DNA of 64,000 bases from Diploscapter coronatus (lineage: Eukaryota > Nematoda > Chromadorea > Rhabditida > Rhabditidae): contig OZ038422.1 of assembly GCA_964036155.1 (NCBI GenBank), positions 79,321,201 through 79,385,200 on the forward strand. Reading direction: 5' to 3'. Under the pieces are notes generated by a model. It had not been told where the DNA came from, did no database searches, and saw only the letters and a program-made list of their open reading frames with translations. How positions within the stretch are numbered: the stretch's first letter is position 1; the number at the start of each line of letters is the position of its first letter. Positions 48,530 to 62,200 of the stretch are shown piece by piece. The translations under genes and the position numbers were made by a program.

Positions 48530-48925
48530 TTTTCCGACTTCATTCCATTTATTCGTTTGTGGATCATATTCTTCGATTGAATTACAAGTATTTTTATCGA
48601 AATATCCTCGATATCTAAGTTAACAGGTATTTCGTATAAAGATAGGCAAAATCTCAGCTCACCCTCCGATTGCATACAATTTCCCGTTAGTGACAATGGA
48701 CAAATGACCCCATCTTGCATAATTCATATTTGCGATTTTAGAACTTTTACTGACAACTGAGATTGAAGGGTCGAAACACAGACAGGACTTGAATACTTCA
48801 CCACTAAATATATAATGATACATGATTTATCACACAAAATTAACGACTTCAATGTTCCCCCAGTTATGTAAATTCTTCCATTTAACGGTGCAGATGCAAA
48901 TGCTCTTCATTTTCTTGCCCATTTT
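48530..48925 (-). pseudogene. Kelch-repeat gene, 3' fragment, related to 10540-10830
   Basis: Minus-strand exons read ASAPLNGRIYITGG, then GEVFKSCLCFDPSISV...MNYARWGHLSIV.NGKLYAIGG, then NSIEEYDPQTNKWNEVGKLT with a stop, giving about one and a half kelch blades and a proper C-terminal end. Upstream, the frame meets a TGA without a convincing acceptor, and no further blades are found, so the gene appears to lack its 5' part. Unlike the plus-strand copy, the final exon keeps the conserved Trp. It may be a partial duplication or the end of a gene too diverged to follow. Confidence 0.6.
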
Positions 48926-49568
48926 TGGTGAGCAAGTCAACTCAAACACGCTGATAGCTAATATAATAGTCAAGAGTGTAAAACGTGCACCTGCTCCCGC
49001 AATTAGACCACGAATTTTCCTTTGCATTCCTTTTATTTTTGCAGGGGAAAATGGTATTTCATCACCCAATTTGAATGTGCTAGTTTTCACTTGTTAATTT
49101 TTACAATTCTTAATTATGAAAATAAACTTTATGACCAAATTACGAGCACAAAGTGCAAGCTTTGCACTTTTCAACACGATATTCGTGATCATCGTATTCG
49201 AATTGACTTACCTACCAAAAATGGGCAAGATCTGAGAGTAACACAGTTTCGTTCCCTTGTAAGGCTACTTTTTACTCCAACTTTTTTCCCTACTACCCCT
49301 AACCGTTTTCCATTATTTCTATTCAATAAACCAGAAAAAATCGGTTAAAGAAAGCGTTGGAGAATTTTCATCAGTTTTTTGGAATGCTAGTTTTTCTTTT
49401 TGGCAGCTCTATCTATGTCGATGAATAATTTTTATTTTACGACGAATAAGTTAGTCAACTGTATGATAATATGGCAAATTTTATGGTCGATAAAATTAAT
49501 TCGTATTTCAAAAATGAAATATTTTCATAGGATAAATAGATAGAAAAATGACTTAAATTAAAACGGTT

Positions 49569-50172
49569 TTAATTCTGATCAAATGGACGAATGGGTCCAG
49601 GGCTTGTTACATATCTAGGAACGCATGCATCAGTCACGCATGTCTGCCACGGTTTACAGCAAATGTTGGCTGCGAATCCACAAATCTCTTCTCCAGGTCC
49701 ACACGTCGTTCGTTGCTGAATTATTGCATAGTTTTGATTCGTTTTCATAAAAAAATTAATGGCAACCACGAAAGTGTGAAGCATTTCGCATTCGAAACGT
49801 ACCTTTTCCTACACCATTTCTATCCAAACCTCGTCCATACTAACGGAATAGTGTGAGAAAAGGTATGTTTCGAATGCGAAACGGTTCGAACTTTCGTAAT
49901 TATTAATATTAACGAAATCAAAAATATTGCCAAGTTTAGAATTTTATAGGAAGTTATCCGTTTTTCAATACCATTCTTATCTGAAACATCTCAAATCTTT
50001 CTAATAGAACAGGTATGAAAAGAAAACAAATTATGGATATTCCAATAATTAATGCAGTGAAAACTCGAAAAAAAAGCTGGGCATTATTTAATATTTAATT
50101 AAAATCTATATGACTTACCGCATTAATGACGAGAACAATCAATAATAGAAGAACAACAATCTTCCCAAGCAT
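49569..50172 (-). CDS. Secreted six-cysteine knottin-like peptide, about 66 aa
   Basis: Exon 1 (50172-50119) encodes a signal peptide (MLGKIVVLLLLIVLVINA). Exon 2 (from about 49715 to the stop at 49569) encodes a mature part with cysteines spaced C-x6-C-x6-CC-x5-C-x4-C and a Pro-rich tail. The pattern fits the inhibitor-cystine-knot arrangement seen in many secreted peptides with roles from protease inhibition to channel modulation and defence; the role here is unknown. The intron holds a fold-back element (49784-49880). Confidence 0.78.
49784..49880. repeat. Fold-back element inside the knottin-gene intron
   Basis: TTTCGCATTCGAAACGTACC pairs with the right arm GGTATGTTTCGAATGCGAAA. The inner sequence GAATAGTGTGAGAAAAGG resembles the GAAATAGTGTGGGAAAAG core of the element at 240-364, though the outer arms differ. 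Confidence 0.7.
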
Positions 50173-50530
50173 TTTGAGCGAATGATAATGAATTAGTGAA
50201 CGAGCGAGTGAATGCTGTCGATAATGATGACTTTATGGCAGTTCGAGCTATTTCCGTCCTTTTTATGCGTATTGTGCTGTGCGAAACGTGACGTGTGTGC
50301 TTATTTAGTCTCAACCGATTCAAACATTTCTCATTTTTTTCTGTTGACCCAAATCATACGATTCGTTATTATTCACTAAAACAACAACAGATACGTAAGA
50401 GTTCAGTGAGCTCTGCAACTTGCAAAACATTAAATTTATTTGAAAATAGCAATAACTCCATATGAAAACCACAATATCCAAAATAGTTAAACTGAGCATG
50501 ATGATATTACTTTTAAAAAATTATTATATA

Positions 50531-51762
50531 CAGTACCGTTCAAAAGTCTTGAAAGTTTCCAGTAAATAATTATTCTCTCACTCTAATTTGATATTTTATG
50601 CTTTAAAAAGTGCATATTTTTATTTTGGTATTTTGAATGTAAATATAGCATGTTTTTTTTACAAATATGAAACAGTTGCACTGGAAGAAAGGGCTGCAAA
50701 CTAGGTCTGTAATGGACAGATTGAAATGATCTAAAGCGGTACTGGAAGAGTTGAGTTTCCATTTTGCGATATGCTAAATTAGTTTCAAAATCGTTTTTCA
50801 TCAGTTAAGAACATTTCTATACAAGTTTTAACAAGAAAAAGTAATTTTAACGATCAATTAGAACACGTCAATTGAATCAGAGAATGTATCATGCTTGTAA
50901 AATGACAAGTCTGACTCAATTTTTTGGCTACTTCTGATCCAAACCTTTTAAATGTCATTATTTTGCATAGTTTTACATTGATTGAGCTGATTTATCATGT
51001 TTTGGACATGAAATAATAGCTTGACAAAGGACGCAAGACCGCTCTTCAATGCTTGGCATATGAGCTGTTGTGGTAGTCTTTTATGGATGATTGTCAGTGG
51101 GCATTTTCAAGTGACAGAAACTTATGAAAGATGTTTTAAAATAATAATTAACTATCATGAAAACATAAATTTCGAACTTAGCTCGATTTTAGGCTCAATT
51201 TTGTTCACTTCAGACACGATTGTTGAGCAATCATAGAATGGGATAACTTTGTCATATCCTGTTCATATCCATTAGTGTCAGGGTATGACTAAATACGTGC
51301 AACTATGCATTGTGATATGTTGGAGAATCATATACTTTAATTTGAGAAGAAAACAAACATTTCTGGGTAGGATACAGACCAGATAGCGACCGATTTCCGT
51401 AGCTGGCTGTAATAGATAGGCCAAAATGTAAAGGTTTTATGGTATAATTTTTCACTTTTTATGCCCAAAACAGATATAAACCCTAGAAATGTGTTCAGAG
51501 ATCAAATTTAACCTATTTTGCTGAAAATCTGTTTTAAAAAAGTATTATCTTTCATGCTAAATAACGCCATTTTGGTATTCAAAGAAGTAACTCAATAATA
51601 ACTCAATTTGTTGACAAGTAACGTGGAAAATGAATGGATGAGTCTTTCGTAATGTTATTGGCCATATATTATCATTTTATCATGTTATTAAGTTGTTTAT
51701 ACCAAAAAGAATCACTTAATCACGATTTATGCAAAACTTCCAAGACTTTTGAGCGGCACTAT
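50531..51762. mobile_element. Degenerate Tc1/mariner-like element
   Basis: The left end CAGTACCGTTCAAAAGTCTT is inverted, with changes, at the right end (AAGACTTTTGAGCGGCACTA), and a TA lies beside the left end. The interval is about 1.2 kb, the size of a Tc1-family element, but no transposase motif could be read, so it is either a non-autonomous derivative or badly decayed. Confidence 0.45.
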
Positions 51763-53460
51763 TTCTGTGAACTCGCAAAAATCGAGAGTGACTTTCCTGA
51801 TAATAGTTATGTTAAAACCCGTAATAAACGCTATGTTATTGACTTGATTTTTGATGATTTTTTTTGCAGAAAAATGTGTTTGCTTCAATAGAAGAATGCC
51901 CTGAAACCTTGAAACCCGTACTTTGACCCCCCATCTTTATGTCTCTGACCAGCTAAGGGGCGAAAAGCGCCAAGTGGCACTCGCCGGTACTATCATTCGA
52001 ATTCCAGAAATAGATTATCTGGAACCTGTCTATTTTTGGACATCTCATTTTTACGTTTCAGGGCCCGGAATTCGGTAACAAAAACGATTTTCTGATACTA
52101 GTACTGGGTCAATCAACCAATTTCCAGACCATAAGGTAGATTTTTAAATCTTTTTCTTCTTTAAATTTCTCTAGGATTTTTTTTATAATATTTCTATTAT
52201 TTTATGTTATGCAATTACTCATAAGATGATATCATTGATGATTGATAGATAGCCTTCGAATCTAAACAAAACATGATTACATTTATTGATCACGAATATG
52301 ACCAAATTTGGGCCGTATGTCTTTTGAAATCGGTAGGTAGTAAAATGAACAGAGGCTATTTATAAGCAAACAATGTAATGAGCAAAGAATAATAGAATCA
52401 AAGACGAAAGTCTAAAGTTTCATGACTTTTTGGACTCTCTTCTTTCTCTTTTCACGGCTTATGCAGAAGTGATTTTGACTGATATCTTCCGAAGGAAAAA
52501 TGATATAAGATTAAGTTGTTCTTTTCTTTTGATACTTTATCTTTATCATTTTTTGAAATCTATCCTTATGGATTGGCCTCTCGAAATTCGTAGTCTCTAT
52601 CTGAAATTTTTTGAACAAACTGTAAACAACCTCTTTTCATTGTTATCATTGCGTAATTAACCTGTTTAGAAAACTTTCTCGTGAAAATTTAAATGATTCT
52701 AGGCGTGAAAAAGCTTTAATTTTCTTCAAAGGTATACTTTATTCCAAATCCATGCGATGTGGGTTTATCTATCGATTATTTAGATCCGATTCGGTTTATC
52801 TGTGCCTTCTTTCATCATTATCCTTTTAGAGAGATAGAGAACATTCATCAATCCATTTTAACCACGTGATTCGATTTAGAAATAGTCCAAAATTTTACGA
52901 AGGATGTCTTTTTCCTTTGACATTTTCAATAAGTTTCATATTTAGAATCAGAGATTCTATGTTACACCCTAGATTTTTCACTATAAAAAGTATAGTTTGC
53001 GTATTATCGTGACCTATTATGAACATTTTTCATAATTTATGCAATGATCCATATTTTTGATCTAAAAGCAATAAGAGTAAAAGTCACCGTGGTTAGCTTG
53101 TTTACTTTTCTTTTGTCTATGAAGATCTGTCAAACCTATTTTGAGAATAATTTATTCATGACTCAAATTTTACATTAGAAAATCGCATATAAATGAGTCA
53201 GATCGAAACGGAGTTCTTTGACTCTTCCTGAAATTAGAGAATTTCTCATTTTCCCTTCCGGTACAATTTCATGCTTTCATCGAGTAGCACGAGGGTGTCC
53301 ATTTTTTGTAGAAAAAGTTATATCAGCCAGTTTTCTTAGTCTATTCTTTATCGTTAAGTCGCCGAATATCAGTTTTTGTTTTCCGATCGCGTTCTGATTT
53401 TTTCACGTTTTTTGCGAGATGCGTCAAAAACGTGAGACTTTGTACTTTGGATAGGGTTTT
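51763..53460. other. Gene-poor stretch
   Basis: No supported gene. A short GC-rich patch near 51945-51995 (CTAAGGGGCGAAAAGCGCC) stands out against the AT-rich surroundings but I cannot assign it. Confidence 0.35.
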
Positions 53461-53469
53461 GGGCAAAGA

Positions 53470-54000
53470 CGTCATTCGTTTAGAGAAAGAGGGAAACGAG
53501 AGGAAAAGCGAGGAAAAAGGTTAGAGGAAAAGAAAATGATAGGTTAGATCTACTTATTACCCGTTCGGTATTTATCAAATCACAGGGATATAAATTTTTC
53601 TCCAGAAAGTGGAATAGCATTGAAATTGAAGAGATTCCAGAGAAATCCAGAACAGCGACAGAGTACTTGAAACTGAGAGGGTGGAGGAGGAAAAGATTCA
53701 ACCAACGATATGACAGAAAGCGTACTTTGTCCTGTGAAAAATTCTTTCTGTCTCTCTTTTATTCCTACCCATCTCAGCGCTATTTCTCTAGTTATCGAGT
53801 TCTTTTTCTCTCCTTTTTTCCGGCATCATTTCTTCGTCCTCTTCATATTCGATATCTTCTTCACTCAATTTTCTCGCTATTTTTCGATTTTCCATTTCTT
53901 TTGATCTCTTTCTTTCTAGTCCTATCTCTCTGTCTTCTTTTCTCACTCCTCTCTTCATTATTTCTGGCTGTTTCTCGTTCTCTCGTGCGGGATGCAGGCC
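53470..54000. other. Purine-rich to pyrimidine-rich switch upstream of the CPT1 gene
   Basis: About 53470-53700 is rich in GA runs on the plus strand (GAGAAAGAGGGAAACGAGAG), and about 53740-53990 is rich in CT runs. ORFs across it are low-complexity Arg/Lys/Glu or Phe/Leu/Ser frames, so I treat it as non-coding. It may belong to the promoter or 5' flank of the CPT1 gene. Confidence 0.35.
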
Positions 54001-55355
54001 AACTAAAAGGTACACACAGAAAGCGCAGCCCAGTCGCTTTAGTTTCAGCCGTAATTCTCATTTTCATTTCCGTTTGGCTTTATCAAAGTTCGTGATATTT
54101 CGGGTTTTTGTTATTTTTTAAAGAATTTCTCTTCAAGAAATTCCTTAGCTTTTTAAAATTCCTCGAGATTCTTACTAAAATTTATCAATTTTTCGTGAGA
54201 TTTCCTAAAATTTCACGATTTTCCCCAGACAAATTAACATGTTTTTTCTCGAAAAATTCTATAATTTGTTTCTTCCCCATCCCAAAATTAATGCTTCGTT
54301 CGCAGGTTCTGAAAACTAGAACCTAGCCAAGATATATCGACTTTCTCTCTCCAACTCTGCAAAATCCTCTATCCCTTATTCTTTCACGCTGAAATCCACA
54401 TGCCCTCAAATCCTCAAACCCTCTTCTCGCACGCACTTTGACCCCTGTTGCCTGTCTCCTTCCTCTTGCCACCCAAATCAAAAACCGAAAACAATCAGCG
54501 ACCTCGTGCTGCTGTGCTGATGCTGTTTTGCGGCTATGCACCCAAAAGTCGGCCCCTTTCCGTTTTCAACTTGTAAACAATCCCTTGATTGCGGAACCTA
54601 ATTTCATGTTTTCCTCGAACCTGGACTAATTTCAACTCGTCAACTCGTTTTTCCCTGAATTTTAACGTCAAAGCATTTCCTTTATTTTCTTCTCGTACAC
54701 CCAATCGAGATTCGCCAAAAGTGCTTTCATTTGTACTAATTTTGGAACATAAATGTTTCAATTTTCAATATTTTTTTTTTTACAAAAATTGATATGAAAA
54801 TCCTTTCAAATCGAATTTTTCGAAAAGCATGCAAATTAGCGATTGTTTTATCTTCTCCTTTGTCTTAACAACTCAACAAAATGAATAACTTGGCTGCTTC
54901 GGCCCCTCGTGCTTGTTCATTTTTGGCCCATTTCGTTTCTGACTTTGCACGTCATCAGTCACTTCTCGTTTCCTTCTGTTTCTGTCTCAGCTCCAGTTCG
55001 CGTTCTTATCATCACATATCACACAAACTAGTCTCTCTTATCACTGATAAAAAAATAAAACTCCCTCTAAGGCAATTATGCCTGGGGTCTTTTGTTCCAA
55101 AAGTCGAAGGGTGAACAATTTTGAACCAGAAATTCAAAAATCGTGTTTGGTTTGATATCGTTGATTTTTTTCGTGCTTCTCCCTACAATTTTTTCATTCT
55201 TTAAAAAAATAGTATGTTTCAGAAGGACCGTTCAAAACCTGTGCCATATTCCGGATACTAACACATAGAAACGGGTCGATTTGGTGTTGAGTCGGACAAT
55301 CTGCAAATCGAATAAAAAAGTGCCATATTTGTGAAGTAGCTGCTCACGAACTGCC

Positions 55356-56258
55356 ATGGCTGAGGCGAGAAGTGCTGCCGCCATCTCTTTTGCCGGTATG
55401 CTTTCGGAAGTCTTTGAATGAAAAATCTTAAGAAAAAATTTCCTAGAGAGCATTTTCCCTCTGTATCAGCATTATTTCATCTTCAAGAGTGATAGACGTT
55501 TAAAATTGATGATTTGGGAAGTTTCTAAAAATATCATTCTTTAAGTGACCCACGATGGAGTCTCGGTGTCGTACGACCAGGAGCTGCTGCGTGACATCTG
55601 GCACACCTTCCAGCGATCCTACAAGAAGCGATATGCCAGATTCTTGGTTGGTTTTTATTTCAAATATTTTTCTAGATACTGGAAAAATGATCTGATTTAT
55701 GATCTATCAACTTCTTTTATATTGAATCGTCGATCCATGTTTCTAAAAGTCATTTCTGTGAAACCTAATCGAGTAATTTTGGAAAGAAAAGTTGTAATCG
55801 AAAGCATTTTAGACTCCAAATAATGCTATTATTACTAAAAGTAAAAACTGGTCACTCATTAATCATTCTTGTGACGTTGATAAAAATCATGCAGAATATT
55901 TTTTTGTTTAGAACGATTTCAAAACGGGCATGTTCCCGGCGAATCCGATCACTTTCTCGCTGGTCGTTGTCGCCATCGCCATCTTCTCCGTTTTTCATCA
56001 GGTAAACGATTAAAAAATCCATTTGCATATCAGGTAAAATGCAAGAGAAAAAAGGGGTCTACGGCTTTGGATAGATGAAAGTATCAAATTTACGAAGAAT
56101 GGTGTATAGTAGAATAGCACTTTGGCATATTTTATCTGCCATTTTTCATTTTTTTGTTTTTTTTTTAGGAAAAAGGCTTAATTCAGTATGTTTCAGGACG
56201 TCTCGTTCGGAATCGTGCCCTTCATTCAACATTACGTCCTTCACTACATCGTCGGGTT

Positions 56259-56294
<36 letters not shown>

Positions 56295-59200
56295 TATTTT
56301 TGGTGAAATTGTTTGGACGACTAAATTGATAGATATTTGCTCTTTGTGACATATGAAGTATCCCTAAAACATATTTCCTGTTTTTATCAATTCGTATTTT
56401 TCTAAATCCGAAAAATTCCCATTCTAATTTCAGTCTATGTTTCTTTGTGAGTATAAAACGGTAGGGAAAATTAGACGTCGTAGAGTACATTTTGCTGTAG
56501 AAATGTGGAGTTTCGTGAACAAATTCTCGAAATAGAAAAAAGAAAGAATGATTCTACGTCTTTTTCAGAGACGGAATTCTGGGTCAGACGATTTCTGTTC
56601 TGATTGCCAGTTTGCTTGTCTGGTTCCTGCTCGTTCAGACCATCCGTCTAACGCTTAAGGCGTTGCTCACTTACAAGGTTTGTTTTCACGCTTTGAGGAT
56701 CTTTGTAGTTTACGTATTTTGAAACTTAATTGGTGTCGAAAAAGAATAAGACTGAATTTAAAAAAAAAATCTATTTTATTCTTCGTTTTGTTAACCAAAA
56801 CTCTTCGAAAAAATACTATACAAAGCCAAAGTATGATAATGTGATACACACACATGCGCATTTGTCCGTATGCTCATTTATTTCCTCGGGTTTTTTAACG
56901 ATAAATGTCAAATTTGTATGATTATCTCTTTTCAAAGGAGCTTCTGTTGATAGTAAACGCTTGTGCGAACAATGGATTTCCAGAAAAAAATACGGAAAAC
57001 TCCTAATTTTATCATTCAAAAGCTGAAAATTAATATGTCTTCATTGACTCATACGTCCTATAGTCATGTGTGAATAAGCAAGGGAGGGTAGAAGAAAACA
57101 CGACTGTACATGAAATTTTCAGGGTTGGATGTACGAGAACGTGGGCAAGCCGGTGTCGAAGCCAACGAAGATCTGGCTGGTAAGAGGATTTTCTGAGATT
57201 TTCGAAGAAATGCAAGATATTCAGGGAATTCTACACGTGATCGGCAGCAAGAAACCGATGCTCCACTCGTTCCAAGGCGCATTGCCGCATCTCCCTCTAC
57301 CTAGTCTGGATGAAACCGTGCAGAAGGTGAGCAAATTGTGCCATTTCAACATTGTTGTTCTGACGGAGAAATATGCAATTTTCATCTAACCAGAAAAATC
57401 CTGTGCATTACGTGTTGTCATTGAAACTCGGCATGAATATAAAGATTTGCTGAAATTTATCCAAACCTTCAAGGAAAATAATTTTATATTCAGCATCTCG
57501 AATCGATGCGCTCGATTCTGAGCGACGAAGAGTACGAGGAGTTGGAATTTCTGTCTGAGAGATTCAGGAAAGGGGTCGGCAGACGGCTGCAGAGATACCT
57601 CATTCTCAAGTCTTGGCTCAGCACTAATTATGTACGAGTTTTTTTTTTTCTGTTTACAAGTTTGGAATATAAATAGCATAATACCAGAGCTGAACAAGAG
57701 GCCAAATTTTGAAAAATCGAAATTGAAAGTGATTTTTGACTTGAAGAAAAGTCCGAAACCAAAAGTCATTAAAAATTTTTCCGAAACCGAAATCTCAATG
57801 ACTAAGCAGCATGCATTTTTTACTTGTCGGATTTCTGAAGCTTATCTTCCGTCTCAGGTGACCGATTGGTGGGAGGAGTTCGTTTACATGCGACAGAGGA
57901 GCCCCATTATGATTAACAGCAACTATTATGGACTGGTGAGAATTTTTGAATTTTCCAAAAAAAGGAAAATTTTAGGAAGATCAAAATTAATAATTCTTAT
58001 TTCTTCTTCTGTGTTTTTCAAGATGAATATTTTCAGGACTCGATGCGAGAAGTGCCGACGAAGAACCAAGCGGCCCGCGCAGCCAACATGGTCTTTGCCG
58101 CCCTGCAGTTCCGCAGACTCGTCGAGCGACAGGAGGTCTCACCGGTTAGTTGAATGTCCCTGAATAATTTACTCGCTCCATTAACATCTCTATCGTTTTA
58201 CTCAGTTCAAGGTGTAGGCTTATGAAATCCTGAAATACATTTCAAGGATTGAATATCTTGAAAATTCCGAATAGCATGTTCTCTAGAATTCTTTTATTTG
58301 TAAAGTAGTTTACGTCATCAAACATATAATTATTAATTGTCGGCGAAAGGTACATTTTTATTTAAGAAAATTTTAAACGTATTTTGAAATTGGTTACTTT
58401 GATTAAAAAACCTCGAATATCTTGTCTTCTAGATTTGATTAAATTATTAGTTCGTATCTTAAATCATATCATTGTCAACTGAAAGCGAATTTAAATATAA
58501 GGCATTTTTGAAACATAGTTTAAAATTCATAGATTTGAAAGACAACAGAATGTCTTCTCGCTTCCTGATTTCTTCCATTTTTAAAACTAGCTTATACCTC
58601 CAAACATATAATTGCCGCTGAGAAGCGTTTTTATTTTAGCAAATTTCAAAACATATTTTAAGATTACCTACTTTGGAAAATCATACTATCTTATGTTTTT
58701 TTCCTATTCACTTTTCATTTTTAAAATTATTTTATATCTACAATCATATAATGCCAGTGCAGGCAAACTTTTGATTTATGACAGTTTTTAAACGAGTCCA
58801 ATTTATCTTACGTCTCAAGAATGCGAATCACTTGATTTGAATTAGGAACTGTTTGACAATCAGAAAATTAACTGAACAATAAAATTGAAAAATGATTTAT
58901 TGATTTAATTTCAGTTCGCGATTTCGCCCCGCACCAAAGTGCCTTTCTGCACGTACCAGTACGAGAGACTGTTCAACACTTGCCGAGTTCCTGGAGAAGA
59001 GGTAAATTTTTTGGACGATAATTAGAAAATGAGGACATATCATCAGGTGGACCGTCTTCTGACTTGGGCGGACGCTCGCCACGTCGCCTGTTTCCACAAC
59101 GGATGCTGGTTCAAAGTCATCGTTCACAATGGAAAGAGGTGGCTTTCAGCTTTTATGCACAAAACTCGATGTGCAGACTTTTACGAGTTTATATATTTTA

Positions 59201-62200
59201 AGAAGTGTCTTTCGGTAATCTTATTGATTCTCTCGATTTTACAAAAAATTTTACGAATTTTTGAAACTTGTATATATTTTTTTCCTATTCTAAAACTTTC
59301 AGACTTCTCGATGCTTGTGAACTCCAGCACCAATTCGAGGCCATTCTTAAAGGCGACTGGCGCCCGCAGAGAGGAGAGGTGAGATTGGGTTTTTATGGAA
59401 AAATTTTAAAAAATCTATTTCGAGCAGATCATTTAATTAAATGAAAATATAAGACCTTGCATGATGTCAGTTCTTGTCGCTCTGCTATAATAATTATCTT
59501 CTCTTCATTCTTTTATCTTTACATTCTTCGCCCTTTTACGCTTCACATTTCTTGCTTAAAGTATATTTCAATCAATCTCATAATCAAAACTATAAATCAT
59601 AGAAGCAATAACATTTCACACTCACAAAATATCAGAATTTGAAATTTAGCAACACCTCGGCGCCCTAACTGCAGGCGACCGCACTCCGTGGGCCCAGACG
59701 CGTCGCGCCTATTTCCGATCGGGCATCAACAAGACCAGTCTGAACGATATCGAGAGAAGCGCTTTCGTTGTCATTCTCGATGATGAAGAAGTCGGATATG
59801 ATGAGGTGAGATTTTTTCTTACTTGTTAATTTCAAGAATAATTAGATCAGAGCTGAAAAGTTACAAATGATAGTCGATTTTTAGGAAACATTAGAATGTT
59901 TAAAAATGATCAAATTTGCATCTCCGATTTTTGTAACGGATCTAAAACGAGAATTTTTATGAGTTTTTCAGAATGACTCCGAAAAGTTGGATCATTGGGC
60001 AGACACGATGCTGCACGGCAAGGCCTACGACAGGTGGTTCGACAAGTCATTCAACTTCATCTTCACCAAAAACGGACACGTCGGAAGCAACACCGAGCAT
60101 TCTTGGTCGGTTTTAGTACTGTATTCGAAAATTCAATAAACCCCTCAGGCATTATCATCAATATTTCTGAGAATATCATGTAGGAAATGTGAAATGCATT
60201 GAAAGAAATTTTTTGCAAAAGTGCAGAAACCTATTAGTCCAAGAAGCTGTATTTTGTTTTTAATTAGTTTGCCACATCTCTAAAACGATTATGAACCATG
60301 AGTTATTTTTCGGCAATTTTTAGATATTATGCTTTCTAATATGCTATACATCATGTTTTTATTCCTGAATTTGTATGATAATTTCGAAGCATACCTAAAG
60401 TTGAATAGTAATTTTGAGGGGTGACGCGGCAGTGATGGCGCACTTCATGGAGTGGTGTCTGCTGCAGGACCTGATGGTCTATGGCTACGACGAGAATGGC
60501 AACACCAAGGGAGAGCCGCAGGTCAAAATCCAGCCAGAACGACTCAAGTGGGACATCCCCGAGGCTGCTGTGGTAGGTTTCTTTCGGCTTTTTCGTAAAT
60601 CCGGGTGAAAATTTTATACGATAATTATTCTCATCTGTGGTTTGCTATTATGAAAACTATTTTCTTTCATGATGAGTTAGTGATAAGCTTCTAACTTCTT
60701 TTATTTTGGAAGGAAATAGTCCTTAATTCGCCTCATTGACCAAGTTTTAAAATGGCAATTGAACTTGATTAAAAAAATGCAATAGGTCCAAAGTTTTGTA
60801 TAAGTTTAGATTGAATTTTCAGTTTCGATATACCTTGTTTATTCAAATAGATAAAAAAGTTACCGAGTAGTGCAATTTGCGAGCTCTCTCAGAAAAGATC
60901 GATTTTCCGAAATTAAGTGCATGGCTTGCTACATTAGAGTGACGGACTTTTTCCAATATCATCTTTCTGAAACCTATTTTTAAAACGCCAATTTGCAGTC
61001 TCAAATCGAGAAGTCGTACAGCGTGGCTCGTTCCTTGGTAGAAGACGTGGAGATGGCGATTCTGGTCTGGACGGACTACGGCAAGGGACTCATGAAGAAA
61101 CTCGGCGTGTCGCCTGATGCTTTCTGTCAGATGGCTCTACAGTATACCTACTATAAGGTTCGATTTCTAAGATATTTTTCTTGCGGTTTTGAAAGTTATG
61201 AATGAAGAACTTGAACATTTCTGATAATGTTTTACATAAGTTTCAGAAATTATAAATTTCTTAAAAATGTCTGTTCATTTTGATGTAGAACGGTTCTTCT
61301 TGTTTCCGATATTATCAGAGAAAAGTTGCATTATTTAGCATAAATTTCTTAGCCTTTGCAATATGAAATGAATATTTATTGAAAAAGCACATGATTTTAT
61401 CAAACACTTTGTTTTAGAATCAGCACAAATTCTCGCTGACGTACGAGGCCTCGATGACCCGTCTGTACCGCGAGGGCCGCACAGAGACAGTTCGTTCCTG
61501 CACAGTCGAGGCTGCTGCTTTCGTCAAGGCTATGCTCGATTCGAATCAAACGGTTTGCGATCTCTTAATCATTTTTAGATTGGCAATGCATTAACTAAAT
61601 TACCCTAATTTCTACACGAGAATAATGTGTGGATTCTGAAGCATAGATCATGTTTTGTGAAGTAAATTTTCGATAAACGAATATCATGGTCAGACAGAAG
61701 GATCATAAGAGCATTCTTGTGGAAAATTTTGAAAGATTCATTAAACTTGAAACTTATTTTATAAAGAAAAGGAATTTTCAGGCTGAAGATCGCTTGGCTC
61801 TGTTGCGCAAGGCATCCGAAAAACACCAGCAACTCTACAGAGACGCCATGTGCGGCAAGGGCATCGACAGGCATCTTTTTGCGCTGTAAGAATGTTTTTC
61901 GTATTTAACAAATTAAGGAACATTTTATTACAAAACCGATGCTTCATGGTAAAGTAAATTACAAATTTAGAACAGGCTTTCTGCAACTTTTTCATCTATG
62001 TTCAACTCAAAAATTTGAATTGTTTTTATTCATAGCACAAATAGGTTTCAAAGATAGAATTTCTATAATTTCTGTTAGAACTCATGATCCTACAGTATCA
62101 AGCAAGATAATTTTAGGTACGTGATCAAGCGGTACCTCGAGGAGGAGTCGCCCTTCTTCGACAAAATCTTCCCTCCGACTTATCTGCTCTCCACCAGTCA

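Noticed and set aside
53788..54095. Overlapping ORFs on both strands with Arg/Glu- or Phe/Leu-rich products.
   Set aside because: They follow from the purine/pyrimidine bias; products are low-complexity and opposite strands are equally open.
57180..57224. Possible 15 extra residues in CPT1, because the frame is open.
   Set aside because: GTAAGAG and TTCAG bound a 45-nt intron, and removing it restores the family's spacing between KIW and KKPML.
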